Part shown: one piece after another, positions 1 through 8,289 of the stretch
How positions within the stretch are numbered: position 1 is the first letter of the stretch
Layout: each line of letters starts with the position of its first letter
From: JAIQFL01 sp035295745
GTDB taxonomy: Bacteria; Acidobacteriota; Terriglobia; Bryobacterales; Bryobacteraceae
Direction of reading: 5' to 3'
NCBI GenBank assembly: GCA_035295745.1
Contig: DATGIL010000063.1
Location: forward strand, 1-50,476
Length of the DNA stretch: 50,476 bases
Notes under the pieces: generated by a model
The model's database searches: none
The model's input: the letters and a program-made list of their open reading frames with translations, nothing else
What the model was told of the DNA's origin: nothing
Translations under genes and position numbers: made by a program

Positions 1-171
1 ATCGGTCATGATCGTGGCCGGATTCGAATTGACCAGGATCACTTCATAACCGTCGGCTCGCAGCGCTTTCGCGGCCTGGGTTCCGGAGTAATCGAACTCG
101 CAGGCCTGGCCGATGATGATGGGACCGGACCCGATAATCAGGATGCGATGAAGGTCGTTGCGTCTGGGCAT
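1..171 (-). CDS. carB: carbamoyl-phosphate synthase large subunit, N-terminal fragment (runs off the window)
   Basis: Only the first 57 codons are present. Read on the minus strand from the ATG at 171-169, the protein begins MPRRNDLHRILIIGSGPIII and continues with GQACEFDYSGTQAAKAL and a VNSNPATIMTD segment, which is the start of the first ATP-grasp half of carbamoyl-phosphate synthase. The full subunit (about 1,070 residues) makes carbamoyl phosphate from ammonia, bicarbonate and two ATP for arginine and pyrimidine synthesis. The start lies four bases after the carA stop codon, so carA and carB form one operon. The fragment is truncated by the window edge, not broken. Confidence 0.93.
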   Translation of the reverse strand, partial: MPRRNDLHRILIIGSGPIIIGQACEFDYSGTQAAKALRADGYEVILVNSNPATIMTD

Positions 172-175
172 CGGG

Positions 176-1312
176 CTATTTCCCGTCCTGGTGCTGCTGC
201 ATGAGGGCGACGAAATCGTCGAAGAGGTAGTGCGAATCGTGTGGGCCGGGTGCGGCCTCGGGGTGGTATTGCACGCAGAAGACCGGATGGCTGCGGTGCC
301 GGAAGCCTTCGAGTGTTTGGTCGTTGAGGTTCACGTGGGTGATTTCGACGTCGTTGAGATTGAGCGAGTCCGGGTCCACAGCGAAGCCGTGATTGTGTGA
401 GGTAATCTCGACCCGCTGATTGAGCTCGTTGCGTACTGGATGATTGATGCCGCGATGGCCGAACTTCAGCTTGTAGGTTTTGCCTCCGACGGCGAGGCCC
501 AGCAACTGGTGGCCGAGGCAGATCCCAAAGATCGGTTTCTTACCGATGAGCCCGCGGATGTTGCGCACCTGGGTTTCGAGCGGTTCCGGATCGCCTGGCC
601 CGTTGGAGAGGAAGATGCCGTCGGGCTTGAGGGACAGGACATCTTCGGCCGACGTGAGGGCAGGCACGACGGTGACCCGGCACCCGACATGGACCAGGCG
701 GCGTAGGATGTTGCGCTTGATGCCGAAGTCGTAGGCAACCACGTGAAGTCCAGGCTCCCTGGCGCGCCCGATTTGTTCGGAGGGCGAGCAGGGGTCGACT
801 GGCTGGTCCCAGTGGTAGGACTTGGCACAGGAGACTCGGCTGGCGAGATCGAGACCGGACATGGTGGGAATAGCGCGCGCCTTTTCCACCAGGGCGGCGG
901 AGTCGGATGCCGCCCCTGAAAGCACGCCGCGCATCACGCCGCGGGTGCGGAGGTGGCGGACGAGAGCGCGGGTATCGAGACCGGAGACGACAGGGATTCC
1001 GGCCTCGACGAGAAAGTGGCTGGCAGCTTCGTCCGAGCGCCAGTTACTGGCAAGCGCGGAGAATTCGCGGACCACCAATCCCTCGATGTAAGGCCGGCCA
1101 GCTTCGTTGTCCTCGCGATTCGTGCCGTAGTTGCCGATCTGCGGGTTGGTGAGAATGACAATCTGTCCGGCGTATGACGGATCGGTGAATACTTCCTGAT
1201 AGCCCGTGAGGGCGGTGTTGAACACGACCTCGCCTGAGCGTTCGACAGGCGCACCAAAACTCCTGCCCTCGAAGACCGTGCCGTCTTCCAGGGCGAGGAT
1301 TGCAGGGTTCAA
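176..1312 (-). CDS. carA: carbamoyl-phosphate synthase small subunit (glutaminase)
   Basis: The 378-residue protein has the usual CarA length and architecture: an N-terminal domain starting LALEDGTVFEGRSFG with the FNTALTGYQEV signature, and a class I glutamine amidotransferase domain in the C-terminal half with the nucleophile-elbow motif GICLGHQLLGLA (catalytic Cys) and the HPEAAPGPHDS segment carrying the catalytic His and Glu. It hydrolyses glutamine and channels ammonia to CarB. The start codon is TTG (1312-1310), preceded by a GGAGGA Shine-Dalgarno about 11 bases upstream; no better-placed ATG exists. carB follows after four bases. About 115 bp separate it from the divergent gene at 1429, so the carAB promoter should lie there. 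Confidence 0.96.
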   Translation of the reverse strand: MNPAILALEDGTVFEGRSFGAPVERSGEVVFNTALTGYQEVFTDPSYAGQIVILTNPQIGNYGTNREDNEAGRPYIEGLVVREFSALASNWRSDEAASHFLVEAGIPVVSGLDTRALVRHLRTRGVMRGVLSGAASDSAALVEKARAIPTMSGLDLASRVSCAKSYHWDQPVDPCSPSEQIGRAREPGLHVVAYDFGIKRNILRRLVHVGCRVTVVPALTSAEDVLSLKPDGIFLSNGPGDPEPLETQVRNIRGLIGKKPIFGICLGHQLLGLAVGGKTYKLKFGHRGINHPVRNELNQRVEITSHNHGFAVDPDSLNLNDVEITHVNLNDQTLEGFRHRSHPVFCVQYHPEAAPGPHDSHYLFDDFVALMQQHQDGK

Positions 1313-1428
1313 GTTTGGATCTTCCTCCGAAAGGTGTGGGGTAACTCTTATTCTATCGCAAGCGGAGGGCCCAACTTGGATGGAACATTTCGGAACGATT
1401 CGGCGTTAGAGCCAGAACGAGGACACGC

Positions 1429-2568
1429 ATGAAAAGACTGCTACTTCGGACTATTGCGCTCGCCGCCAGTTTTATGGGCGGGCTGTACGGTCAAAACATC
1501 AGCGGTACCTGGCAAGGTACCTTAACGCCTCCCCAAGGCAGGCCGCTGCGGATCGTCGTCAAAATTTCGCGGGCGGACAACGAAAGCCTGAAGGCAGTCT
1601 TCTACAGCATCGATCAGCCTGCTCCGCCGATCAACGTGAGTTCCGTGGCGCTGCAGGGCGCAGTACTCAAGATGGATATCCCCGCGCTCGCGGGATCGTA
1701 CGAAGGAAAATTGGCGGCGGATGGCAACAATATTACGGGAACGTGGTCGCAGGGCGTTCCCATACCCCTGAATCTTCTGCGGGCGACCGCCGAGACGGCA
1801 TGGGCGATCCCGGATGCGCCGCCGCCTCCGCGATTGATGCCTGCCGACGCGAAGCCGACCTTCGAGGTGGCGACCATCAAGCCGAGCAATCCCGACCAAC
1901 CCGGGCAGTCCATTCTGGTGGGCCGGGGAGGCGGCAATCTCTTCACCACCACAAACACGACTCTGAAGGACCTGATTGTGTTCGCCTATGGTCTGCACAC
2001 CAAGCAGGTGGCAGGCGGACCGGGATGGATGGAATCGGAAAAATACGATATCAGCGGGAAACCCGACACGGCCGGTATTCCTAATGTCGTGCAACTCCAG
2101 TCGATGGTTCAGAAGATGCTGGAGGAACGGTTCCAACTCACTTTTCATAAGGAAAAGCGGGAGATGTCCGCGTATGCGATCACGATCGGAAAGAGCGGAT
2201 TAAAAATCAAGAAGACGGAGAACAATGCAGGAAGCCTGCCGGGCTTTGGCGGCAGGGGGCCTGGGGACATCATCGTTCGGAATGCCACGATGACGGAATT
2301 TGCGGGATTTCTGCAAAGCCGGATTCTCGAGCGCCCGGTGGTCGATCAAACCAACTTGACGGATCGCTTCGACTTCGGGCTTAAGTGGACGCCAGACTCG
2401 GTGCAATCGGCCGCAGGTTCGAATCCTCCCCCGACGCCGGAAGGTGCGGATGCGCCCCCGGACCTGTTTACGGCGTTCCTGCAAGAGCTTGGTTTGAAGA
2501 TCGAGTCGGTGAAAACGCCTGTCGAGGTGATGGTGATCGATAAGGTGGAGAAGGCGTCCGCGAACTAG
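1429..2568 (+). CDS. TIGR03435 family secreted protein with N-terminal lipocalin-like domain
   Basis: A 379-residue protein with a signal peptide (MKRLLLRTIALAASFMGGLY, likely cleaved near GQN). Residues about 24-120 form a small beta-rich domain opening with ISGTWQGTL and containing NITGTWSQG, similar in style to the secreted protein encoded at 22823-23257. Residues about 148-379 carry the TIGR03435 signature, opening FEVATIKPSNP and followed by GGGNLFTTTNTTLKDL, GGPGWMESEKYDI and a C-terminal PVEVMVIDKVEKAS. TIGR03435 is known as a large paralogous family in soil acidobacteria; its biochemical function is not established. The gene stands alone, with a hairpin-bearing repeat directly after it. 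The family assignment is from motif recognition; the lipocalin-like label for the N-terminal part is weaker. Confidence 0.85.
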   Translation: MKRLLLRTIALAASFMGGLYGQNISGTWQGTLTPPQGRPLRIVVKISRADNESLKAVFYSIDQPAPPINVSSVALQGAVLKMDIPALAGSYEGKLAADGNNITGTWSQGVPIPLNLLRATAETAWAIPDAPPPPRLMPADAKPTFEVATIKPSNPDQPGQSILVGRGGGNLFTTTNTTLKDLIVFAYGLHTKQVAGGPGWMESEKYDISGKPDTAGIPNVVQLQSMVQKMLEERFQLTFHKEKREMSAYAITIGKSGLKIKKTENNAGSLPGFGGRGPGDIIVRNATMTEFAGFLQSRILERPVVDQTNLTDRFDFGLKWTPDSVQSAAGSNPPPTPEGADAPPDLFTAFLQELGLKIESVKTPVEVMVIDKVEKASAN

Positions 2569-2578
2569 GCCATGTTGG

Positions 2579-2672
2579 GCAGATCACCGATCTGCGGTCC
2601 GCCAGACTTGGTGGAACACCCAAAGGCGCCGACAGGAGCGTCGACGCGGCAAATAGGAGTCTTTGCGCCACA
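2579..2672 (+). repeat. R1 dispersed structured repeat, copy 1 (divergent)
   Basis: Intergenic element between two converging genes. It has three hairpins in a row: GCAGATC-ACC-GATCTGC (2579-2595, perfect arms), an imperfect one around GGAG at 2630-2645, and GCAAA...TTTGC around 2649-2666. The segment 2602-2672 aligns with 5200-5270 (shared AGACT-GGTGGA, GTCGACGCGGCAAA and TTTGCGCCACA blocks). Compared with copy 2 the inner two stems have decayed. Reverse translation gives an ORF beginning MAQRLLFAAS, which is the repeat and not a gene. Confidence 0.7.
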
Positions 2673-2709
2673 AAAAAGTCCGGCCCCGCGCGGAGGAACG
2701 CGGGGCCGG
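2672..2709 (-). terminator. Rho-independent terminator of the DegP-like gene
   Basis: A perfect 11-bp stem, CCGGCCCCGCG (2680-2690) with CGCGGGGCCGG (2699-2709), encloses an eight-base loop. On the minus strand the stem is followed by six T (A run at 2672-2677). It lies 28 bases beyond the stop codon of the protease gene and points the right way for it. On the plus strand there is no T-run, so it is not expected to terminate the upstream TIGR03435 gene efficiently. Confidence 0.9.
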
Positions 2710-2737
2710 TTGTATTCTGCCAGCGATCGATCTAATG

Positions 2738-4228
2738 TTAGACAGCCACGTAGTGTGTGCTGCCCTGCCGATTCACAAGCAGAAGAGCTTCGTCTTTCGA
2801 GTTGCCGAGGGCGCGCTCGAAATCCGAGGTGTTCTTGACCGCCTGATGATTCACTTCCTGGATGAGGTCACCGCGCTTCAGTCCGGATTCGGCGGCGCGG
2901 CTGCCCGGTTCCACCTCCGTGACCACCACACCGGTGGCTGTCGCCGGCAAGCCCAGTTCACGAGCGCTCCGGGCATTCAGGTTCTCCACGGACACGCCTT
3001 CCATCGCAGTATCGGTGCTCTCCGTGTTTTTCTCCACCTTGGCCTGCTCCGTGGGGAGCTCCGCCAGGCGCACCGAGAAGTCCTTTTGCGAACCGTCACG
3101 CAGCACCTTGACGCCGACTGTAGTACCGGGCTCCATCAAGGAGATGTTCATGCGGAGTTGCGCACCATCGTTCACCGGTTTGCCGTTGACTTCGAGAATG
3201 ATGTCGCCCTTGTGCAGTCCGGCCCTTTCGGCGGGGCTGTTGGGGCTGACGTCGCCCACCAGCGCGCCGCGAACTTCAGGCTCGTGGAACGCCCGGGCAA
3301 TCGCCGGAGTCACTTCCTGAGCAACGACACCCAGATAGGCGCGAGTGACTTTGCCGGTCTTGAGAATCTGATCCATCACGTTGCGTGCTACTGACACGGG
3401 GACGGCGAAACCGATCCCCTGATTGCCTTCCGAGCCATGGCTCAGGATAGCCGTGTTGATGCCGACCAACTCACCGCGGTCATTCACCAGCGCTCCGCCC
3501 GAGTTACCGGGGTTGATGGAAGCGTCGGTCTGAATAAAGTTCTCGTATTCCTCAATTCCAAGGTTCCCGCGGCCCGTGGCACTCACGATTCCCATGGTTA
3601 CCGTCTTTCCGAGGCCGAACGGATTGCCCATGGCGAGGACGTAGTCACCCACCTGAAGCCGGTCGGAGTCCCCGATAACAATGGGCTGCAAATTAGGCGC
3701 GTCGATCTTCAAAACGGCAACGTCGGTTTTGGGATCTGTCCCAATCACCTGGGCCTTGAATTCGCGCCGGTCGCTCAGGGTCACGTGGACGTCATTGGAT
3801 CCATCCACCACATGGTTGTTCGTCAGAATGTAGCCTTCCGGGCTAACGATCACTCCCGATCCGAGCCCTTCCGCCTTACGCTGCCGGGGCACATTGAACT
3901 GCCGTCCTTGACCCCGTCCCTGTCCCTGTCCTTGGCCATCGCCGAAGAACTGCCGGAACAAGGGATCCATATCCATGTCGCCCTGGTCGGCGAACCCCGT
4001 CTTCACCATCTTGGACGACGAGACGCTTACCACGGCGGGCAGCACCTTCTTTACTACGGGGGCGAAGGTATTGCGACTGGCCGGTTCATCCGGGCTCGCA
4101 AACTTCATGGTTGCCGGCGGGTTCAGCATCCCCATATGGTCCGCGCCGACAAGCGCCACACCTCCTAAACCCAGCGCCGCTGCCAGTACCATAACCGCCG
4201 GGCGCCCCCAAAAACCTTGTATCTTCAT
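2738..4228 (-). CDS. degP: DegP/HtrA-type periplasmic serine protease (Do family)
   Basis: A 496-residue protein with an N-terminal signal or anchor helix (residues about 10-30), a trypsin-like domain and two PDZ domains (about 275-370 and 405-490). The catalytic triad is visible as His139 in TNNHVVDG, Asp169 in KTDVAVLKI and Ser243 in GNSGGALVN. PDZ domains are marked by RAYLGVVAQ, SPAERAGLHKGDIILEVNG and GSRAAESGLKRGDLI. It degrades or refolds misfolded envelope proteins. A low-complexity Gly/Gln/Arg stretch (residues 97-110, GQGQGQGRGQGRQ) lies in the position of the regulatory LA loop. The ATG at 4228 has a strong AGGGAGG Shine-Dalgarno. It is a single-gene unit ending in the terminator at 2672-2709. 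MucD/DegQ are equally possible names. Confidence 0.94.
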   Translation of the reverse strand: MKIQGFWGRPAVMVLAAALGLGGVALVGADHMGMLNPPATMKFASPDEPASRNTFAPVVKKVLPAVVSVSSSKMVKTGFADQGDMDMDPLFRQFFGDGQGQGQGRGQGRQFNVPRQRKAEGLGSGVIVSPEGYILTNNHVVDGSNDVHVTLSDRREFKAQVIGTDPKTDVAVLKIDAPNLQPIVIGDSDRLQVGDYVLAMGNPFGLGKTVTMGIVSATGRGNLGIEEYENFIQTDASINPGNSGGALVNDRGELVGINTAILSHGSEGNQGIGFAVPVSVARNVMDQILKTGKVTRAYLGVVAQEVTPAIARAFHEPEVRGALVGDVSPNSPAERAGLHKGDIILEVNGKPVNDGAQLRMNISLMEPGTTVGVKVLRDGSQKDFSVRLAELPTEQAKVEKNTESTDTAMEGVSVENLNARSARELGLPATATGVVVTEVEPGSRAAESGLKRGDLIQEVNHQAVKNTSDFERALGNSKDEALLLVNRQGSTHYVAV

Positions 4229-4411
4229 CGATCCTCCCTTACTCTGTTACTGGCCGTTTCCTAGCGGCCGAACTCACTTTCTGTAGTACCTTCACCTATA
4301 CGGACGCAGAAATATCGACTTCGTCTTGTAAGGTTTTGTATAGAATGTGAACTCGGGTGGGGCGATGTTTGATGTAACTGGGAAGGACCAGCTTACGTCT
4401 AATCAAGTGTC

Positions 4412-5152
4412 CTAGTTCAGGAGCTGCTGCCCGGAGTACACGACGACGGGAGATCCATCTGCCAGAAAGGCGGAATCTGGCTCGCGATTGAGGCAAGTTG
4501 CGAGCTGGGCGCCGTATAAACCGGCCGCGTCGCCTTCGAATCGGGCCCGAATCGGCTTCCAGACGCGCCAACGCACGTGCTCCACCTGGTATTCGAGGGA
4601 CCCGCCGCCAGGCTGCGAAGCGTATCCCCAATAATGTTCGGTGATGAACTGCTCGAGCGACCCTTCGGCAGCCGGTTCCGGCCGCCCTTCGCACTCCAGT
4701 TGCACGGAATTCCACCTGCCTGCGTGGTGCCAGCCGTAATCCACCTGTACGCGCCCGTACTCCGACACTGGCTCGACGATCTTATGCCGCATTTTCAATG
4801 AGATATAGTTTTCATTAAAGGCGAGCCGGGCTACCTTCGCAATGACGTAACGGGGCACGATTTCGCGGACGAATACCACCCCGCGCCGCACCTCTCCACC
4901 AGACTCCCGGCGGACATAAAAGCGAAGGTTGACCTCGTCGAAATCGGAGTGAAAGGGGATCCAGATTCCGCGAACACGGGTCCGTAGAAAACGGAACGCC
5001 ACCAGGCTGACGTACGTCTTGCCATCGAATTCGTCGAGTTCGGTGCCGGCGGGGACCAGGGCGGCCAACCAGGAGGGGTCGACGGAGTAATTCAGCATGG
5101 CCAGATTGCGCCACTCGGCAGTAAGAAACGGGCTTGGCGGCGCAAACGGCAT
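4412..5152 (-). CDS. DUF2071 (YqjF-like) family protein
   Basis: The 246-residue protein starting MPFAPPSPFLTAEWRNLAML matches the DUF2071 pattern: WRNLAMLNYSVDPSWLAALVP, FDGKTYVSLVAFRFL, FHSDFDEVNLRFYVR and a GVVFVREIVPR segment. The family is conserved in bacteria and its function is unknown. The reading frame remains open upstream to an ATG at 5269, but those 39 extra residues (beginning MAQTLLFAAS) are a translation of repeat R1 copy 2, so I place the start at 5152. It is separated from the upstream GNAT gene by that repeat and from the protease gene by about 180 bp. Confidence 0.85.
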   Translation of the reverse strand: MPFAPPSPFLTAEWRNLAMLNYSVDPSWLAALVPAGTELDEFDGKTYVSLVAFRFLRTRVRGIWIPFHSDFDEVNLRFYVRRESGGEVRRGVVFVREIVPRYVIAKVARLAFNENYISLKMRHKIVEPVSEYGRVQVDYGWHHAGRWNSVQLECEGRPEPAAEGSLEQFITEHYWGYASQPGGGSLEYQVEHVRWRVWKPIRARFEGDAAGLYGAQLATCLNREPDSAFLADGSPVVVYSGQQLLN

Positions 5153-5179
5153 ACGGCTTAAGTGTACACCTGGTAAGAA

Positions 5180-5270
5180 GCGCGATTTTGGCTCGCGCTG
5201 CAGACTCGGTGGAGGTCCGAAAAGCGTCGACATGAGTGTCGACGCGGCAAACAGGAGTGTTTGCGCCACA
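5180..5270 (+). repeat. R1 dispersed structured repeat, copy 2 (best preserved)
   Basis: Three consecutive perfect hairpins: GCGCGA-TTTTGGC-TCGCGC (5180-5198), GTCGACA-TGAG-TGTCGAC (5226-5243) and GCAAACA-GGAG-TGTTTGC (5247-5264), the last two three bases apart. The block 5200-5270 recurs at 2602-2672, and its two-hairpin core recurs in inverted orientation at 50154-50192 and again near 50312-50343. It lies between the DUF2071 and GNAT genes. Confidence 0.85.
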
Positions 5271-5296
5271 GTTCCGACGGAGAGTTCTTACATCGT

Positions 5297-5806
5297 CTAG
5301 TAACTCGCGTGAGTCATATGCTGCTCCAGGAGCATTTCCATAAAGACGTCGGCGCGAGCGTAGGCAGAGGGAATGACGCGTTCAGGCGGAAGGTGGCGGA
5401 ATCCGAGCGACTCGTACAGCCGAATCGCCGGCGTGAGTATGTGATTGGTCTCGAGATAGAGACGGCTGGCGCCTGAAGCACGTGCTTCCGCAATCGCCCG
5501 GGAGAGGAGACCGCGTCCAATCCCCGCCTTCTGATACGATTCCCTGACCGCCATTTTCGCCAACTCGTATTCGCCGGGTCCCATGGCGAGGAGTGCACAA
5601 CAGCCCACCGGTTCTCCGTGCCGGAATGCCAGGAAGATCCGGCCGCCGCGGTCCAGGATGTAATGCTGCGGGTTCGCAAGCGTAGCCTCGTCCTTCGATT
5701 CCATGACGAAGTAGCGCACAATCCACTCTTCGTTGAGCTGACGGAAGGCCATCTCGTCGCCGGGAATGAATTCCCGAATGCTCAATTCTGAATCGCCTGT
5801 CTGCAT
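5297..5806 (-). CDS. GNAT family N-acetyltransferase
   Basis: A 169-residue protein with the GNAT fold: an N-terminal strand SIREFIPGDEMAFRQL, the core strand ELAKMAVRESYQ, acetyl-CoA pyrophosphate-binding motif A QKAGIGRGLL (residues 92-101), and the C-terminal LYLETN...AIRLYESLGF segment. It would transfer an acetyl group from acetyl-CoA to an amine; the substrate cannot be told. The ATG at 5806 has a GGAGGGGCG ribosome-binding site. It is divergent from the LysR gene with an 83-bp gap, which is the classic arrangement for a LysR regulator and its target. Confidence 0.9.
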   Translation of the reverse strand: MQTGDSELSIREFIPGDEMAFRQLNEEWIVRYFVMESKDEATLANPQHYILDRGGRIFLAFRHGEPVGCCALLAMGPGEYELAKMAVRESYQKAGIGRGLLSRAIAEARASGASRLYLETNHILTPAIRLYESLGFRHLPPERVIPSAYARADVFMEMLLEQHMTHASY

Positions 5807-5875
5807 GAGCGCCCCTCCTATGTTCCAAATTACGGCACGCCCTTCCAGATGTCCAATAGTTAGAATATGCTGATT

Positions 5876-5886
5876 GATACGGTATC
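5876..5886. promoter_or_regulatory. candidate LysR operator (palindrome)
   Basis: The perfect palindrome GATAC-G-GTATC lies three bases before the LysR start codon at 5890, in the 83-bp gap shared with the divergent GNAT gene. LysR proteins bind dyads of T-N11-A type and often repress their own gene from such a site. The short length makes chance occurrence possible. Confidence 0.4.
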
Positions 5887-5889
5887 GGT

Positions 5890-6783
5890 ATGAATCAGGA
5901 AATCGAACTGCGCCATCTTCGCTACTTTCTGACGGTGGCAGAGACGCTCCATTTCAGCAAGGCAGCGGAGCGTCTGGGGATGGCGCAGCCCCCGCTCAGT
6001 CATCAAATCAAGCGCCTGGAGCAACTCGTCGGGCACCGTCTGTTCGACCGTACGACGCGAGGCGTCAAGCTCACGCTCGCCGGGCAGTTGCTCGCCGACC
6101 GTGCCCGCAGCACGATCGAGAAGGTGCAGGACGACCTCGAACAGGTCCGGAGGCTGGGGCGCGGCGAGGAGGGCACGCTGACGGTTGGTTTCAGCGGTTC
6201 CATCATGTTCACGAATCTGCCGGCTGCGATCGAGGCGTACCGCCGGCGATTTCCAAAGGTGGAGTTGCGCTTGCGCGAGTCGACGACAGGCGCGCAAATT
6301 CCGGCGCTCCTGGATGGCACGCTCGACCTGGCATTCCTGCGAGATGGCGACCCTACCGAGGGCATCCAGATGACGACTTTGTTGAAGGAGCCCTACGTCG
6401 CAGTGCTTCCGCAGTCTCACCCTCTGGCTCGCAAGCGGGCGTTCCGCGTGAGCGATCTGCGCAGTGAGCCTTTCATCTTCTTCGCCCGCCGGATGGGCCC
6501 GTTGGCCTTCGACCGCACGATGGCGTGTTGCGAACGAAGCGGGTTCCGGCCGAACATCGTGCAGGATGCGCCGCAGTGGCCCACGCTGGTTCGTCTGGTT
6601 GCGGCAGGGCTCGGCGTGTCGCTGGCGCCGGGTTGTGTCGGGAGTGTGAAGATTCCGGGTGCCGTCTACCGCGATCCACACGCCCCTTGCCGCACGACAG
6701 TGGATCTCGGGGTCAAGGTAGGATCCGAAAAAGTCCTGGTGAAGAACTTCATGCAGATCGCAAGTGAGCATCTGTCGCGCTGA
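5890..6783 (+). CDS. LysR-type transcriptional regulator
   Basis: A 297-residue protein with the LysR winged helix-turn-helix at residues 7-65 (LRHLRYFLTVAETLHFSKAA, then ERLGMAQPPLSHQIKRLEQL and LFDRTTRGVKLT) and a substrate-binding domain beginning EGTLTVGFSGSIMFTNLPAA at about residue 96. The HTH resembles those of the CatR/BenM/CbbR branch. The inducer is not identifiable from the sequence. The gene is divergent from a GNAT acetyltransferase and its stop lies only 35 bp before the phoR start on the same strand, so some phoR transcripts probably begin at this promoter. Confidence 0.93.
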   Translation: MNQEIELRHLRYFLTVAETLHFSKAAERLGMAQPPLSHQIKRLEQLVGHRLFDRTTRGVKLTLAGQLLADRARSTIEKVQDDLEQVRRLGRGEEGTLTVGFSGSIMFTNLPAAIEAYRRRFPKVELRLRESTTGAQIPALLDGTLDLAFLRDGDPTEGIQMTTLLKEPYVAVLPQSHPLARKRAFRVSDLRSEPFIFFARRMGPLAFDRTMACCERSGFRPNIVQDAPQWPTLVRLVAAGLGVSLAPGCVGSVKIPGAVYRDPHAPCRTTVDLGVKVGSEKVLVKNFMQIASEHLSR

Positions 6784-6818
6784 TCGCCAGGACCCGTGCT
6801 ACGATTGGGAAAATTCGA

Positions 6819-8174
6819 ATGGCGGATTCGATCGCACGTAAGGCTTCTCTGTTAGCCGTTGTCGTCGCCGCCCCTCCCGTGATTGCGATTCTGACGTACG
6901 TCGATAGCATCACGGTGAGGCTGGTTTCGCTGGTCTCGGGAATCGTGCTCGTGTTCATGACGTTCCTTTTGGCGCGATCGCTTTCCCGGCGTATTTCGCG
7001 GCTGACCGACTTCGTGAACCGATTGCTCGACCCGAGCGTGCCCCATCCCAAGTTACAAACGAGTGACGACGAGTTGGGCATTTTGGCTCGATCCTTGCTT
7101 CAGATCACGCCGGAAATCGAGGAGCTCTTCAATCGCGTGAGCACGGAACTGACCCGCCGCGAAGCGATTCTGGCGAGCATGACGGACGCGGTGCTGGCGG
7201 TAGACGCGCGCGTGATGGTGACTTTTTGCAATCAGGCGTTCCTGCAGGCGGTTGGATACCATGGCGCTTTCGAAAACGTCCCGCTCCTGAAGGTGGTGCG
7301 GGATCCGGTGCTGTTTCAGATCTTGAAGCGCGTGCTGGATTCAGAGAGTGCGGTGCGCGAGCGAGTCGACCTGGCCGCGGTGGGAACCAGGTCTTACGAG
7401 GTCTATGCGGCGCCGTTGAACAGCACCACCTCGCGTGGGGCGATTGCGATTCTTCGCGATCTGACGCCGTCAGAGCGCCTGGAACGCTCCAAACGGGACT
7501 TCATCGCCAACGTCTCGCACGAGATCCGCACGCCACTGGCCACCATCTGTGGATACGCCGAGACGCTATTGGGCGGCGGACTGGAGGATCAGAGCAACAG
7601 CCGGCGTTTCGTGGAGATCATACAAGCCAACGGCGTTCGCCTGAACAACATTGCCGCCGATCTGCTGAGCCTTTCGGAGCTGGAATCGGGACGCCCGGGG
7701 CCACAGCCCGGTCCGATTTCGTTGAATGATGTTCTGGGCAACGCGATCCGCGCGATTGAACCCGCCGCCAGATTGACGGGAGTGCAGATCCGATGCTACC
7801 CCATGCCGGATTTGCAGGTGCTGGGATACGGGATTCGGCTGGAACAGGCAGTCTTGAACCTTCTGGCAAACGCGGTCAAGTTCAACAAGCCGAACGGAGA
7901 AGTTCGTGTGCAAGCCGCCGAGGAGAGGGGTGGGCAGATTGAGATCCGCATTTCCGATACGGGCGTGGGGATCCCCCAGGAAGACCTCTCCCGGATCTTC
8001 GAGCGGTTTTACCGGGTCGACAAGGCGCGCTCCAGGCAAGTCGGTGGTACTGGTCTAGGGCTTTCGATTGTGAAGCACGCGGTGGAACAGATGAACGGTG
8101 CGGTGACGGTAAGGAGTCAACTGGGGGAGGGGTCGACATTCACGGTTACGCTTCCTCGGTACCATCGGCAGTAA
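6819..8174 (+). CDS. phoR: PhoR-type sensor histidine kinase
   Basis: The 451-residue protein has two N-terminal membrane helices (about 11-27 and 33-51), a HAMP-like linker (50-105), a PAS domain (about 113-215), a HisKA domain with the phospho-acceptor His234 in NVSHEIRTPLATI, and a HATPase domain with the N box (NLLANAVKFNKPNG), G1 box (DTGVGIP), F box (IFERFYRVD) and G2 box (GTGLGLSIVKH). This is the PhoR/PhoB-system architecture, and the location next to a porin with a Pho-box array and pstSCAB-phoU supports phosphate sensing. Notably no phoB lies upstream; the preceding gene is a LysR regulator. The periplasmic loop between the helices is only a few residues, as expected for PhoR, which senses through PstSCAB-PhoU and not by ligand. 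Confidence 0.88.
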   Translation: MADSIARKASLLAVVVAAPPVIAILTYVDSITVRLVSLVSGIVLVFMTFLLARSLSRRISRLTDFVNRLLDPSVPHPKLQTSDDELGILARSLLQITPEIEELFNRVSTELTRREAILASMTDAVLAVDARVMVTFCNQAFLQAVGYHGAFENVPLLKVVRDPVLFQILKRVLDSESAVRERVDLAAVGTRSYEVYAAPLNSTTSRGAIAILRDLTPSERLERSKRDFIANVSHEIRTPLATICGYAETLLGGGLEDQSNSRRFVEIIQANGVRLNNIAADLLSLSELESGRPGPQPGPISLNDVLGNAIRAIEPAARLTGVQIRCYPMPDLQVLGYGIRLEQAVLNLLANAVKFNKPNGEVRVQAAEERGGQIEIRISDTGVGIPQEDLSRIFERFYRVDKARSRQVGGTGLGLSIVKHAVEQMNGAVTVRSQLGEGSTFTVTLPRYHRQ

Positions 8175-8289
8175 ATAATTCCTTCACCTCCTAGTCATCG
8201 TCCTCTAACAATCCGGGCGTAACATGAGCGCTCGTAGCCTGGTAAATCGATCCTCCTGGCAGAGCTTCAGCCAGTGTGTGCTCTCGGTA

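Noticed and set aside
2579..2595. terminator of the TIGR03435 gene
   Set aside because: The hairpin directly after the stop codon has no T-run; it is treated as part of R1.
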